Shown here in pieces: positions 34,426 to 43,993 of a stretch of DNA of 64,000 nt (position 1 is its first letter; each line of letters opens with the position of its first letter). The notes beneath the pieces were generated by a model that had not been told where the DNA came from, did no database searches, and saw only the letters and a program-made list of their open reading frames with translations. The position numbers were made by a program, and so were the translations under genes. The DNA comes from Zizania palustris (Eukaryota > Streptophyta > Magnoliopsida > Poales > Poaceae): NCBI GenBank assembly GCA_019279435.1, contig JAAALK010000286.1:30937712-31001711 (forward strand), written 5' to 3'.

Positions 34426-35960
34426 ATGCCTCCCAAGCGGAGCCTAGCCTCAGATCCTCCCCGAAGGTCCCCTCGGACCAACGGAGCAGGACCTTCTGTT
34501 ATCCCGGTAACCCCCGAAGTGGTCACCGGACGTCGAGCACCCAGAGGCCCCCGAGCCGCTCCCACGGTGCTTCGAACCGACTACGCCAGTTCCCGAGACC
34601 CGGAGCTCCCCTCTGAAGGAGATGAAGACCTTCCTGAGGATGAGGCTACCCAAGTAGCACGACTTCAGGAGGAAGTGGTAAGATGGAGGCAAGATGTCGC
34701 CGATCGACTCCACTCTCAAGCTTCCACTCATGCTCCCGAAGGGCCTAAAGACGGTGGTGCTGGCAACCTTCCCGAAGTTGTCCAAGTCCCGGAGGAGGTC
34801 GAGAACGCATCCTTCGATGACGAGTCTCCATTGCATCCGAACCTACAGAAAGTGCCCTTTGATCCCAGGTTTAAAGCCTCGAAGCTACACAAGTATTCCG
34901 GTGGGTCTGACCCCGGAGAATTTTCTCGTTCGTATGCTTTGGCAATAGAAGCCAGCGGAGGGTGCGTAACACTATGGCGAAGTGCTTTCCCGTTGCTCTC
35001 GAAGGTGTAGCTCTCCGATGGTTCTGGTCTCTATAGCTAGGATCGATCAAGTCCTGGGATCAGCTGAAGAGGAAGTTTGTAAGCAACTTCCAAGGTACAT
35101 TTGTGGCCCCAATGTCGACGGGGAGTTTATTTCAGGTAAAGCAGCAAGCGGGGGAGACACTTTGGGAATACTTCATGCGCTTCGCCCAGACCAAGTCTCA
35201 GATCAAGGGCTTGTCTACCTCTTTGGTAGTCGATGCCGCGCGCGAAGGGGTGTTGAACCCAGATCTCCTCAGCAATCTTCATCGGAAACCGGTGTCATCT
35301 GTGGCACAGTTGATGGCATACTTTGAACAGTATGCCAAGGCAGAGGAAGGCTGCCTCCAAAGAACTGCAACACCTACACCAACCCTTCGAGAAGTGAAGA
35401 TGGAGCCCGAAGTCCAAACCTCTCTGCAAGCCCCCCATGACAATCGTTTCAATGATCATAGGCGGGGAAAGAAGCAATTCCGCTCGGAGGTGTTGAACAT
35501 TGCACCCTCTGCCCTAAAGGAACCTGCCAATTTCCAACAGGCGCAAGGCTTCAAGGTTGGAGCTCCGAAGCCCCAAGAAAGAATAGCTGGCAGGCGCCAG
35601 AGCTTCTTCTGTTGTGTACATGGCGAGAATATAAGCAATGACACGAAGGATTGTAAGTCTCTATTAACCCTTCGGGGTGAATACCTTGAACGAAGTACTA
35701 GGCGAGGTACATCGGATCGAGCCCCTCCAGTGGTACGTTCAGAGCCCGTGCAAACCGTGGCCCGAGCCGGCATCCCCGAAACACCCATGCAGCTCCTGGT
35801 GGCCAATATTATGCCACCACCGAAGTAGGAAGATCCCCAAGATCGCGGCAAGCAGGTGGTCCTGCCCATCTCTGGAGGGGGGACCCTCGGAAACATGTAA
35901 AAAAGGCAGCGATAAGAATATGTCTGCGAAGTAGGGCACATAGGGACCTCGAATTCTGCG
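34426..35960 (+). pseudogene. Tat-3 gag
   Basis: Structural Gag. ATG at 34426 (MPPKRSLASDPPRRSP). Basic, Pro-rich N-terminus, then capsid-like block (KYSGGSDPGEFSRSYALAIE; after a frameshift near 34960, FPVALEGVALRWFWSL and a TAG near 35035). The block QVKQQAGETLWEYFMRFAQ is open again to 35826. The C-terminal part has FFCCVHGEN and CKSLLTLRGEYLER, then TAG at 35826-35828 and two more stops near 35897-35912. No classic zinc knuckle is visible; the C-x2-H-x-E-N-x(n)-C motif may replace it. Confidence 0.8.
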
Positions 35961-37430
35961 GCAGGAATGCCCCTGTGGTCTCATGTACCTATTTCCTTTA
36001 CTGCCAATGATGCTGTGGGGTTGAAATTCCCTCATGCTGACCCCCTAGTCATTTCAGCTGATATAGCTGGAGTCGAAGTTCGAAGGATCCTGGTAGACGG
36101 CGGAAGCTCTGCAGACATACTTTTTGTCCAGGCCTCGAGCAGATGTGCATTCCTCAGAGGCATCTACTTCCAGTGGCGCGCCCACTCCAAGGCTTCGCAG
36201 GTCCGCCTCTCGATGCCCTCGGCCAGATAGGCCTCAAGGTTGCCTTCGGAGAGGGGCCCTTGGCCAGGGTGGAAGAAGTGATCTTCGATGTCGTCGATGC
36301 CCCATATGCCTATAATGCAATTTTTGGATGGGGGATGTTGAACCAGTTCGAGGCTATAGCACATCACAACTACTTATGTATCAAGATGCCCACACAAGGT
36401 GGAGTTCTCACTATCTCAAGAGACCAAGTTGTAGCCCGAAGAACAGAGTATGGCCACAGTCAGACATTGGACCCTCGGCAAGTGCACAGTGTGTCGGAGC
36501 ACATAGAGGAGGCTTTGGAGTCTTCAAACTCCTCGAAGGGCCTTTCCCTGAAGCCAAGACCGGAAGGTGATGTCGTCACGAAGATAATTCTGATGGATGG
36601 CAAGGAGTACCCAATACAGTTCGGCAAGGGGCTACCTCCGAAGATAGCCGCTTCATTGGAGGAAGTAGTCAAGCAAAATTTGGACATCTTTACCTGGACC
36701 GACGAAGACATCACCGGGGTTGATCGGAGTATCATCGAGCATAGTTTGCTTGTCAACCCGAAGGCTAGGCCATTGCGCCAGGGGCTCCGTAAGCTATCAG
36801 CAGAGAGGACAGACCTCGTCAAGGTAGAAGTGGAAAAATTGTTAAGGACTGGCATCATCAGGGAAGTAGCCCACACGGAGTGGCTAGCTAACCCTATTTT
36901 TGTCAGGAAAAAGGGCTCCGGCAAGTGGCGCATGTGCATTGATTTCACATCATTAAATAAAGCAAGCCTTCAAGACCCTTACCCTATGCCCCGAATAGAC
37001 CAGCTGGTGGATTCTACGGCTGGTTCCGAATTACTGAGCTTCCTGGATGCTTACTCCGGTTATCATCAAGTCTGGCTAAAACTCGAAGATGAAGCCAAGA
37101 CGAGTTTCATAACCCCATCTGGAGTATTTTGTTATGTAAGAATGCCTTTTGGCTTGCGAAATGTCGGAGCCACCTTCTCGCGTTTGATAGTTAAGGCTCT
37201 AGGTCATCAAATAGGCCGAAATGTCGAAGCCTATATGGATGATATTGTAATAAAGAGTGTTGTAAAGCACCATCATAGCATAGACTTAGCTGAAAACATT
37301 TTAGAGCCTCCGAGCATGTGGAGTTCGCCTCAACCCTGAAAAATGTATATTCAGGGCGCAAGCAGGAAAACTATTAGGGTACTTAGTTTCGAGTAGGGGA
37401 ATCAAAGCTAGCCCGACGCAGATAAGTTCA
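35961..37430 (+). pseudogene. Tat-3 protease and reverse transcriptase
   Basis: Protease: VRRILVDGGSSADILF, with catalytic Asp at 36096-36098 (D-G-G where D-S/T-G is usual). After a frameshift (about 36145-36200) comes the linker typical of Tat elements (YNAIFGWGMLNQFEAIAHHN), then RT: VAHTEWLANPIFVRKKGSGK, RMCIDFTSLNKA, LLSFLDAYSGYHQV, VRMPFGLRNVG, YMDD at 37232-37243. A frameshift near 37305 precedes IRLNPEKC-like sequence. The RT core is well preserved between breaks. Confidence 0.9.
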
Positions 37431-38560
37431 TTGCAAATAATGGCTCCACCAGAAAATTTGAAGCAGGTCCAGAAGCTAACAGGACGGCTCGCAGCTCTCA
37501 GCAGATTCCTGGCCAGATCAGCCGAGCAAAGCCTTCCAATTTTTAAAGCTCTAAAAGGGTCCGAAAGTTTCAACTTGACGCCAGAGTGCCAGAAGAGCTT
37601 CGATGATATTAAAGAATACCTCGGAAGCCTGTCAACACTTACTGTGCCCCTCTCGGAAGAAACTCTCCTTTATCTTGCAGCAACGGGCTCCGCAGTAAGT
37701 GCAGTATTGGTCAGGGATGTTGAGCTTAAAGGAAAGCCGGTGCACAACCTAGTTTACTTCGTCTCAGAAGCCTTGTCCAGAGCAAAGACAAGATACTCCG
37801 AGCTCAAAAAATTTGCTTATGCTTTAGTAATGGCCTCGCGGAAGCTAAGACATTACTTTCTAGCACATAACCTAATCATTCCTACCTCGTATCCCCTTGG
37901 TGATATGATTCGGAGCAAAGATTCCATGGGTAGGATCGGAAAATGGGATGTCGAGCTAGCCCCCTTTGGTATTTCCTTCATGGCGAGAACAACCATCAAA
38001 TCTCAGATCATAGCTGACTTCGTAGCAGAGTGGACTACATCTACAGTTTGGGCTCCGGAAGAAACCTCCGAAAGTCTAGACAATTTTTTCTAACGGAGCC
38101 TATCAGGCATCTGGTGCCGGAGTTGGAGTTGTAATAATATCGCCGTCAGGGCAAAGGGCCATGTATTCTGTGAGGCTAAACTTTAAGACCACCAATAATA
38201 TCACAGAATACGAAGGAATCCTCCTAGGAATCCAAAAGGCAAAGGCACTTGGAGCAGTAAGGATTATAATTAAAACAGATTCCCAATTCATCACAAGGCA
38301 TGTTGACAAAAGCTTTCAAGCAAGGAACCCGCATCTTGCAAACTATCTGGAAGAAATCCACAAGACAGAAGCAATGTTCAAAGGATTTTCTATTCGGAGT
38401 ATCCCTCGAGCAGATAACCAACTTGCAGACATTCTAGCGAAGGCTGCAGCCGGAGCATTGGACCTCCTGAAGGGTGCTTTTTATGAAGAACTTGTCAAGC
38501 CTACAGTAAATAAATTACCCTCCACAGAAGTCTTATGCATCCCAGCTATAGACTAGCGGG
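37431..38560 (+). pseudogene. Tat-3 tandem RNase H domains (Ty3 type plus archaeal type)
   Basis: First domain, 37431-38093: connection LKQVQKLTGRLAALSRFLA then LSEETLLYLAATGSAVSAVL, RYSELKKFAYALVMASRKL, HYFLAHNLIIPTSYPL. Second domain after a frameshift and TAA near 38091: GAYQASGAGVGVVIISPSG, TTNNITEYEGILLGIQKA, IIIKTDSQFITRHV, PRADNQLADILAKAA. This is the archaeal-type RNase H known from Tat elements. Its first catalytic Asp (usually F-D-G) reads Asn here, while Glu of T-E-Y-E and Asp of K-T-D-S are kept. Ends in TAG at 38554-38556. Confidence 0.8.
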
Positions 38561-38569
38561 CTCCGATAA

Positions 38570-39764
38570 TGGATGTCTTGCAAAACAGCACAATCTTGTT
38601 AGAAGGTCCGGATTTCCGAAGGTTGCAAGCAAGGGCTCGAAATTATGAGCTTGTCAATGGGATATTATACAAATCCGGAGTCTGTTCTCCGTTACTCCGG
38701 TGCATCTCACAACCCGAAGGCTAAGATATACTTTGGGACATTCACGAAGGTTTATGTGGAAGCCACCTGGCCCCCCATGCTCTAGCAAGAAAGACACTTC
38801 GACAGGGGCTCTACTAGCCAACAATTGTAAGAGATGCACAGGAATTGGTTCGAACCTGTCAAGGATGCTAGTGGATGGGTAGACGAAGCCACCGTCTACC
38901 AGTACCACTTCAAGTTATTGCCCCGGTGTGGCCAATGGCATGATGGGGAATGGATCTCATCGGCCCTTTTCCAATGGCAAAAGGAAGCTTGAAGTTTGAA
39001 GTGGTAGAAATTGAGTATTTTTCTAAATTGGTCGAAGTTGTACCTCTAACTGCTATCACTTCAAGGAATGTGCAAAAATTCTTCTGGCAAAATATCATAT
39101 GCAGGTTCAGAGTGCCAAGGGAGCTAACTGTAAATAATGGAACCCAGTTCGAAGCCGAACCCTTTAAAGAATTTTGTGAAGAACTGGGCATCAAGTTATG
39201 CTTCACAGCAGTTCACCATCCACAATCCAACGGAGCCGTCGAGCAAGCCAATGGAAATATTCTTTCCGGTCTAAATCAAAGGATTGTTGAGCTGGCCAAA
39301 GGGATGTGGACCAAAGAACTTCCTTAGATTCTATGGTCCATTCGGACCACGCAAGACAGGTCCACAGGCTTCACCCCATTCAGGCTTCTATTCGGAGATG
39401 AGGCCATGACTCCTACAGTGCTCAAGGGTGGATCCCTTCGCGTAGTAGAACCTAGAAATGAAGACGAGAGAAGCACTTCGCTGGACTTGTCAGAAAAAAC
39501 AAGTCTTCGAGCTGTCGCCAATCTGACGAAGTACCAAGACCAAACAAAGACATAGTATGACCCGAAGATAAAACTGAGCAAGCTTAAACCAGGTCATTTG
39601 GTATTGCGAAGTGTAATAGCTCCGGGGAAGCTAGGAAATAAATGGGAAGGACCATATATTATCCTACGCTTAGGGCGCCCCGGCTCATTTAAATTAACTA
39701 ATTTAGAAGGGGAAGAGTTGAAGCATGCATGGCATGTGGAGCACCTTAAGAGTTACTACGCTTA
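38570..39764 (+). pseudogene. Tat-3 integrase
   Basis: One frame, interrupted by at least six stops, to TAG at 39762-39764. Zinc region IHEGLCGSHLAP...RTCQGC. Core: D in WGMDLIGPFP (38953-38955), N in TVNNGTQF (39133-39135, Asp in Tat-2) and E in NGAVEQANG (39241-39243). The D-to-N change removes a catalytic residue. C-terminal chromodomain-less tail PGKLGNKWEGPYIILRLGRP...WHVEHLK. Several stops fit C-to-T changes of Gln/Arg codons or G-to-A changes of Trp codons. Confidence 0.9.
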
Positions 39765-39955
39765 GGGGCTCCTTGTAATCAATTGTAAAAGTACCTTTCT
39801 AAATAAAGATGGAGGTTCAAATTTTGTTTACTCTTCAAATATCCCTTACTCCTGGTGGACGCATCAGGAGAACAGAGATGCTTGCGGAGTCAAGCATCTT
39901 TCAAAGAACCCAGAAAATGGCCTTCAAACCATTGGTTCAAGGATTCCATTGGTAG

Positions 39956-40535
39956 CCTATGGATTCCAAGCTCCGGCTTGTTAGGATCCGTAGAAGAGTC
40001 TAAGGACTTTAAAAAGAACAGATTTCCGGCCTCCGGGTTCGAAGCATCTATAAAAGAGCCATAGGTGGCTAGCCTACGGATTCCAAGCTTCGGCTTGTTA
40101 GGATCCGTAGAAGAGTCTAAGGACTTTAAAAAGAACAGATTTCTGGCCTCCGGGTTCGAAGAATCGGTAAAAGAGCCGTAGGTGGCCAGCCTACGGATTC
40201 CAAGCTCCAGCTTGTTAGGATCCGTAGAAGAGTCTAAGGACTTTAAAAAGAATAGATTTTCGGCCTCCAAGTTTGAAGCATCTGTAAAAGAGTCGTAGGT
40301 GGCCAGCCTACGGATTCCAAGCTCCAGCTTGTTAGGATCCATAGAAGAGTCTAAGGACTTTAAAAAGAATAGATTTCTGGCCTCTGGGTTCGAAGAATCT
40401 GTAAAAGATCCGTAGGTGGCCAGCCTATGGATTCCAAGCTCCAGCTTGTTAGGATCCGTAGAAGAGTCTAAGGACTTTAAAAGAACAGATTTCTGGCCTC
40501 CGGGTTCGAAGCATCTATAAAACAGTCGAATGTGA
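39956..40535 (+). repeat. 117-bp tandem repeats of Tat-3 (~5 copies)
   Basis: The cctacggattccaag motif starts at 39956, 40073, 40190, 40307 and 40424, exactly 117 bases apart. Each unit is itself two related halves, the first clearly similar to the 60-bp Tat-2 unit (ggattccaag, cggcttg, gatccgtagaagagtc). A multiple of three, it keeps a 39-residue periodic frame open on the minus strand; I take that as a by-product. Confidence 0.9.
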
Positions 40536-40887
40536 CCAAGCAATAAGGTTTCAAGGCTCCGACCAATGAAACACTTTTAAAAGTCCTAAGCGACTACTAT
40601 GGGAGTTTACAAGTACAAACTTAGCTCCAAAATTTATAAACATCACAATACAAACGTATAGTTCGAGGAACTCTACAAAAGAGTAAAGTATGATTACCAA
40701 GTGTTGTGTGAAGCATCAGATTGTTATATCAATCATTGTGTCTGATGGACCCTATCGCAACGCGTACGGTCCCCCACCCACAAGGAGGGGTAGGGGAGTA
40801 AGGAACACCAAAAGATTCTTTCGAAGCAATTCATATTAATTGGATAATCATATTTTTACATCAAGAGAAGTTTTGGTCTAAGCCTAG
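40536..40887. other. Tat-3 spacer between repeats and TatN-2
   Basis: No gene. It corresponds to 7026-7420 of Tat-2 and ends with the left target duplication cctag (40883-40887). Confidence 0.6.
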
Positions 40888-41089
40888 TGTTGGGGGAATA
40901 TATTTCCCTTAAACAGGGGCCAAATGACGTCAGCCTCCGACAGCCTTCGGCCCAGAACCAGGTACTGTCGGAGCCTGTTTTCTCTAAGTGTTGTTTCCAG
41001 GTCCCAAGGTGCCTTTCGGGGCCCATAGCTTCGGAGCCCCTAGACCGGGAGGTCCGGCCCGGAGCCCCCAATTCAGGCCCGGGCGCAGG

Positions 41090-41470
41090 CCGCCGGAGGC
41101 CACCCTCCGAGAGCCAAGCCCAGAGGCCGCCCTCCGGGAGCCAAGTCCGGAGGTCACCCTCCGGAGCCAAGTCCGGAGGCCACCCTCCGAGAGCCAAGCC
41201 CGGAGGCCGCCCTCCGGGAGCCCAGTTCGGAGGTCACCCTCCGGAGCCAAGTCCGGAGGCCACCCTCCAAGAGCCAAGCCCGGAGGCCGCCCTCCGGGAG
41301 CCCAGTTCGGAGGTCGCCCTCCGAAGCCGAGTCCGGAGGCCATCCTCCGAGAGTCAAGCCCGGAGGCCACCCTCCGGAGCCCAGCCCGGAGGCCACCCTC
41401 CGGAGCCAAGTCCGGAGGCCACCCTCCGGAGCCAAGTCCGGAGGCCGCCCTCCGGAGGCAAGTCCATACC
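41090..41470 (+). repeat. U3 tandem array of 26-30 bp GC-rich units
   Basis: About 14 copies of a unit with the palindromic core ccggaggcc-ccctccgg. The 3' LTR has the same array (about 47234-47585) minus one 26-bp unit. Long apparent ORFs across it on both strands are repeat artefacts. Confidence 0.9.
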
Positions 41471-41590
41471 GGGGGCCCCCCGCCCCTGGTATGTCGTTTA
41501 GCTGGTCAAAGCCTGGCGCAGCCTGACACGCCAGTAAAGCTGTAAAGTTGTCTGGCACCTTTTGTATTGTAGCTCCTTTTCCCCTCTCTG

Positions 41591-41617
41591 CCCCTATGAG
41601 CCTGAGGCTCATAGGGG
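41591..41617 (+). repeat. Perfect 13-bp-arm palindrome in TatN-2 LTR promoter region
   Basis: CCCCTATGAGCCT then one G then its exact reverse complement. It lies about 33 bases upstream of the LTR TATA box. Repeated at 47708-47734. TatN-1 LTRs have an imperfect inverted repeat in the same place. Confidence 0.9.
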
Positions 41618-41901
41618 GCATCCCAGTCTTTTCCTTTGGCCTGCGTGCCTATATAAGCAGGGCCAAGCCCTTGTAGCGGGGGACAACCCCAGGGGGCCAT
41701 GAGACCCTGTAGTTCTCTTCTCCACACTAAGGCAAACCATGCCCAATCCACCATAAACTGGACGTAGGGCTATTATCCCCTAGGGGAGGCCCGAACCAGT
41801 ATAAACCCCTTCTCCCTCTGAGGGAACCCATCGAGGTTCATTATCCACATCATACTCCACCACAGAAAAACCTGCTGGAACTAACGCAATTGTTCCAACA
41901 G

Positions 41902-41920
41902 TTGGCGCCGTCCGTGGGGA
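41902..41920 (+). other. TatN-2 primer binding site
   Basis: TTGGCGCCGTCCGTGGGGA, one base after the LTR. The leader that follows (41921-42202) has no gene but includes a consensus-like splice donor acaag/gtaagt at 42146. Confidence 0.9.
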
Positions 41921-42202
41921 TGCTTAGTCCTAGAAGCTAAGTTCTCTACCATTGCCTGCAACCCGAAGTGCGCCCGAGGGGGGAGCATCGAGGCTTTCTC
42001 GCTTCGCGCACCCTCCGGCAAGGGGCTTCGAGGGCAGATCGAAGGCCACCTTCGCCTTCCTCCATCCTTCGCATACCGGAGCCCACTCTCCGGCAAGGGG
42101 CTCCGCTCCACGTTTCAAAGGTCATCGGAGCCCGAGGGCTACAAGGTAAGTACCGCCCGAAGCCTTACTCCGATGCACCAATCTGCAGTTACATTAACAT
42201 AA

Positions 42203-42516
42203 GCCCGAAGCCATGCTTCGCTTTACTTAAAAACCGAAGCCATGCTTCGCCTTATTAAAAACCGAAGCCATGCTTCGCCTTATTAAAAACCGAAGCCATG
42301 CTTCGCTTTACTTAAAAACCGAAGCCATGCTTCGCCTTGTTCAAAAACCGAAGCCACGATTCGCCTTGTTCAAAAACCGAAGCCACGCTTCGCCTTGTTC
42401 AAAAACCGAAGCCATGCTTCGCTTTACTTAAAAACCGAAGCCATGCTTCGCCTTATTTAAACCCGAAGCCATGCTTCGCCTTATTTAAAACCGAAGCCTT
42501 GCTTCGCTTTATAAAA
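42203..42516 (+). repeat. Array of ~11 hairpin units (CGAAGCCATGCTTCG), 28-30 bp period
   Basis: Each unit is cgaagc-catgcttcg plus an A/T-rich spacer (cttatttaaaacc). The core is self-complementary (GAAGC/GCTTC), so each can fold as a small hairpin. Copies start near 42206, 42234, 42264, 42293, 42322, 42350, 42379, 42408, 42437, 42465 and 42493. Confidence 0.9.
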
Positions 42517-43292
42517 CCCGGAGTACCCCTCCGAAGGCTACACAGTGCCCCCGGGCCCGTAGCAGTGGGCTAAAAGGACTCCGGGCCACTGGCCCGACGC
42601 GTCCAGGGATTCTGGGCTCCGCACCCGAAGCATCCCGGGGATTCCGGGTTCCGCACCCGAAGCATCCCAGGGTCGAAGGTGACCCAGAGTCGAAGGTGGC
42701 TCAGAGTCGAAGGTGGCTCACATTATCACAGGTTCGGTGAATCCACACCAAATATCCTTCTCATTACAGGACCAAGTTCTGAAGCCTTGCTTCATTATCT
42801 AAACACGCTCCGAAGCCTGGCTTCGCGTGCTCATATACTATACGCCAAAGCGTCTCGAAGTCATACTTCGCCATAATCTAAGTGCGTTTCAGAGCCCCGC
42901 TCACGCACAGCATCCAAATCCCGGCATGCTGAAGCATGCTTCGCTCAAATTGGGTATGCGGAAGCCTTGCTTCGCACCAAATTGATGCGTTCGGAGCCCG
43001 TAAGAGGCCTTCGTTCGGCACAAAACCAAATATCCGAAGCCGCCGAAAAGGCGCACCCCTTCGCATGTTTATTTTTTGCCCGCACCAGCAACGGTTAAAT
43101 CCCTAACTGCCACGAGCAAAAGGGGGGAAGAATGTATGCGAGGTGTGCGAGTGTAATGAACAGTACGAGCGTAGCAAGCTAAAACGTTCGAAGCCAAAAC
43201 AACACGAAGCATACAGACAAAGTGTGCGAAGATAACAAGCTCAATTCATTGTATGTTGAGAAGTGTGTTACAAACATACTTCGGAAACAAAA
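42517..43292. other. TatN-2 interval between hairpin array and antisense gene
   Basis: No gene recognised. It includes near-repeats such as gggattccgggttccgcacccgaagcatc (42598-42670) and scattered cgaagc motifs. It resembles TatN-1 24420-25240 in inverted orientation. It probably holds the antisense transcript's 3' end. Confidence 0.5.
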
Positions 43293-43757
43293 CTACGTAT
43301 AATCTGTATCTAAGCCTAAGAAGAATCGTGTGCGAGCCCCCGACCCTCGCTTGCCCCTTCTTCGGCCAGGGCCACCTCGGCTGGACGTTGCCTCGTCGGA
43401 GCCCGCTCTCCCTCGACCGGCCCGTCCAGGCTCCGAAGTCCACAGGCTTCGACTTCCGCTTTGCAGGTTGCTCCAAGTTCGCGAAGCAGGCGGGGCCGTG
43501 TCGAAGGCAGAAAAGTCTAGGGCTTCGTCGCTCGCTAACACCGTTCGCGAAGGCAAAGGTAAGGGGTTCTGAAGGGGCTCCGCCTTCACAGCGGCTAGCA
43601 AGTCCTGAGCTATTTCGGAGATGGCTTTGCCCCTAGGCCCCCTCGGAAGCTTAAACCGAGGGGGGCCTTCGGACCTAGCTACTTCAAGAATCGCCCACAG
43701 TTGTCGAAGCCCTTCAGAGTCCTCGAGGACTTCGAGGTCTATGCTCGAAGGCTGAGC
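43293..43757 (-). CDS. TatN-2 second antisense ORF / possible fifth exon
   Basis: Open minus-strand frame after a conserved acceptor (tacctgcccag). Contains IDLEVLEDSEGLRQLWAILE, GPPRFKLPRGPRG, an Ala/Pro/Ser middle and an Arg/Gly-rich basic tail, ending at 43293. The acceptor keeps phase 0. The upstream exon 4 ends in its own stop at 43994, so a direct join needs another donor. Conserved in four elements, which argues it is translated or was until recently. Confidence 0.55.
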   Translation of the reverse strand, partial: AQPSSIDLEVLEDSEGLRQLWAILEVARSEGPPRFKLPRGPRGKAISEIAQDLLAAVKAEPLQNPLPLPSRTVLASDEALDFSAFDTAPPASRTWSNLQSGSRSLWTSEPGRAGRGRAGSDEATSSRGGPGRRRGKRGSGARTRFFLGLDTDYT

Positions 43758-43993
43758 CTGGGCAGGTATAAAAAACCCCCGCATTCATATTAATAAACTG
43801 ATAAGTTTTTACAAAGCCTACAGCTAGGTATTACAAGGAAGCCTAAGGAGATCTACACCTTCGGAGGCGGAGTCGTCGAGGTCGAAGGCTTGTCCGAGTC
43901 TACGGGCCCCTTGAACCGGCGTTGTCGAAGGGCCTTCATGAGGTCAAGGACTGCCTCGCAGCCTTGCTCCTTCCAAGGCTCCTGCAGCCGCCG

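Larger units (their letters stand above)
40888..41900 (+). repeat. TatN-2 5' LTR (1013 bp)
   Basis: TGTTGGGGGAATATA to ATTGTTCCAACA. U3 holds the ggaggccaccctccggagcc array (about 41090-41470), then a palindrome (41591-41617) and the TATA box TATATAA (41650-41656). Confidence 0.95.

Noticed and set aside
40887..41545. Long Pro/Arg/Gly-rich ORFs (up to 204 codons) on both strands
   Set aside because: They run across the 26-30 bp tandem units of the TatN-2 LTR; periodic protein repeats follow the DNA repeat and start within the LTR.
42203..42516. CRISPR-like array of regular short repeats
   Set aside because: Spacers are not unique but near-identical A/T-rich linkers, and the context is a plant retrotransposon.
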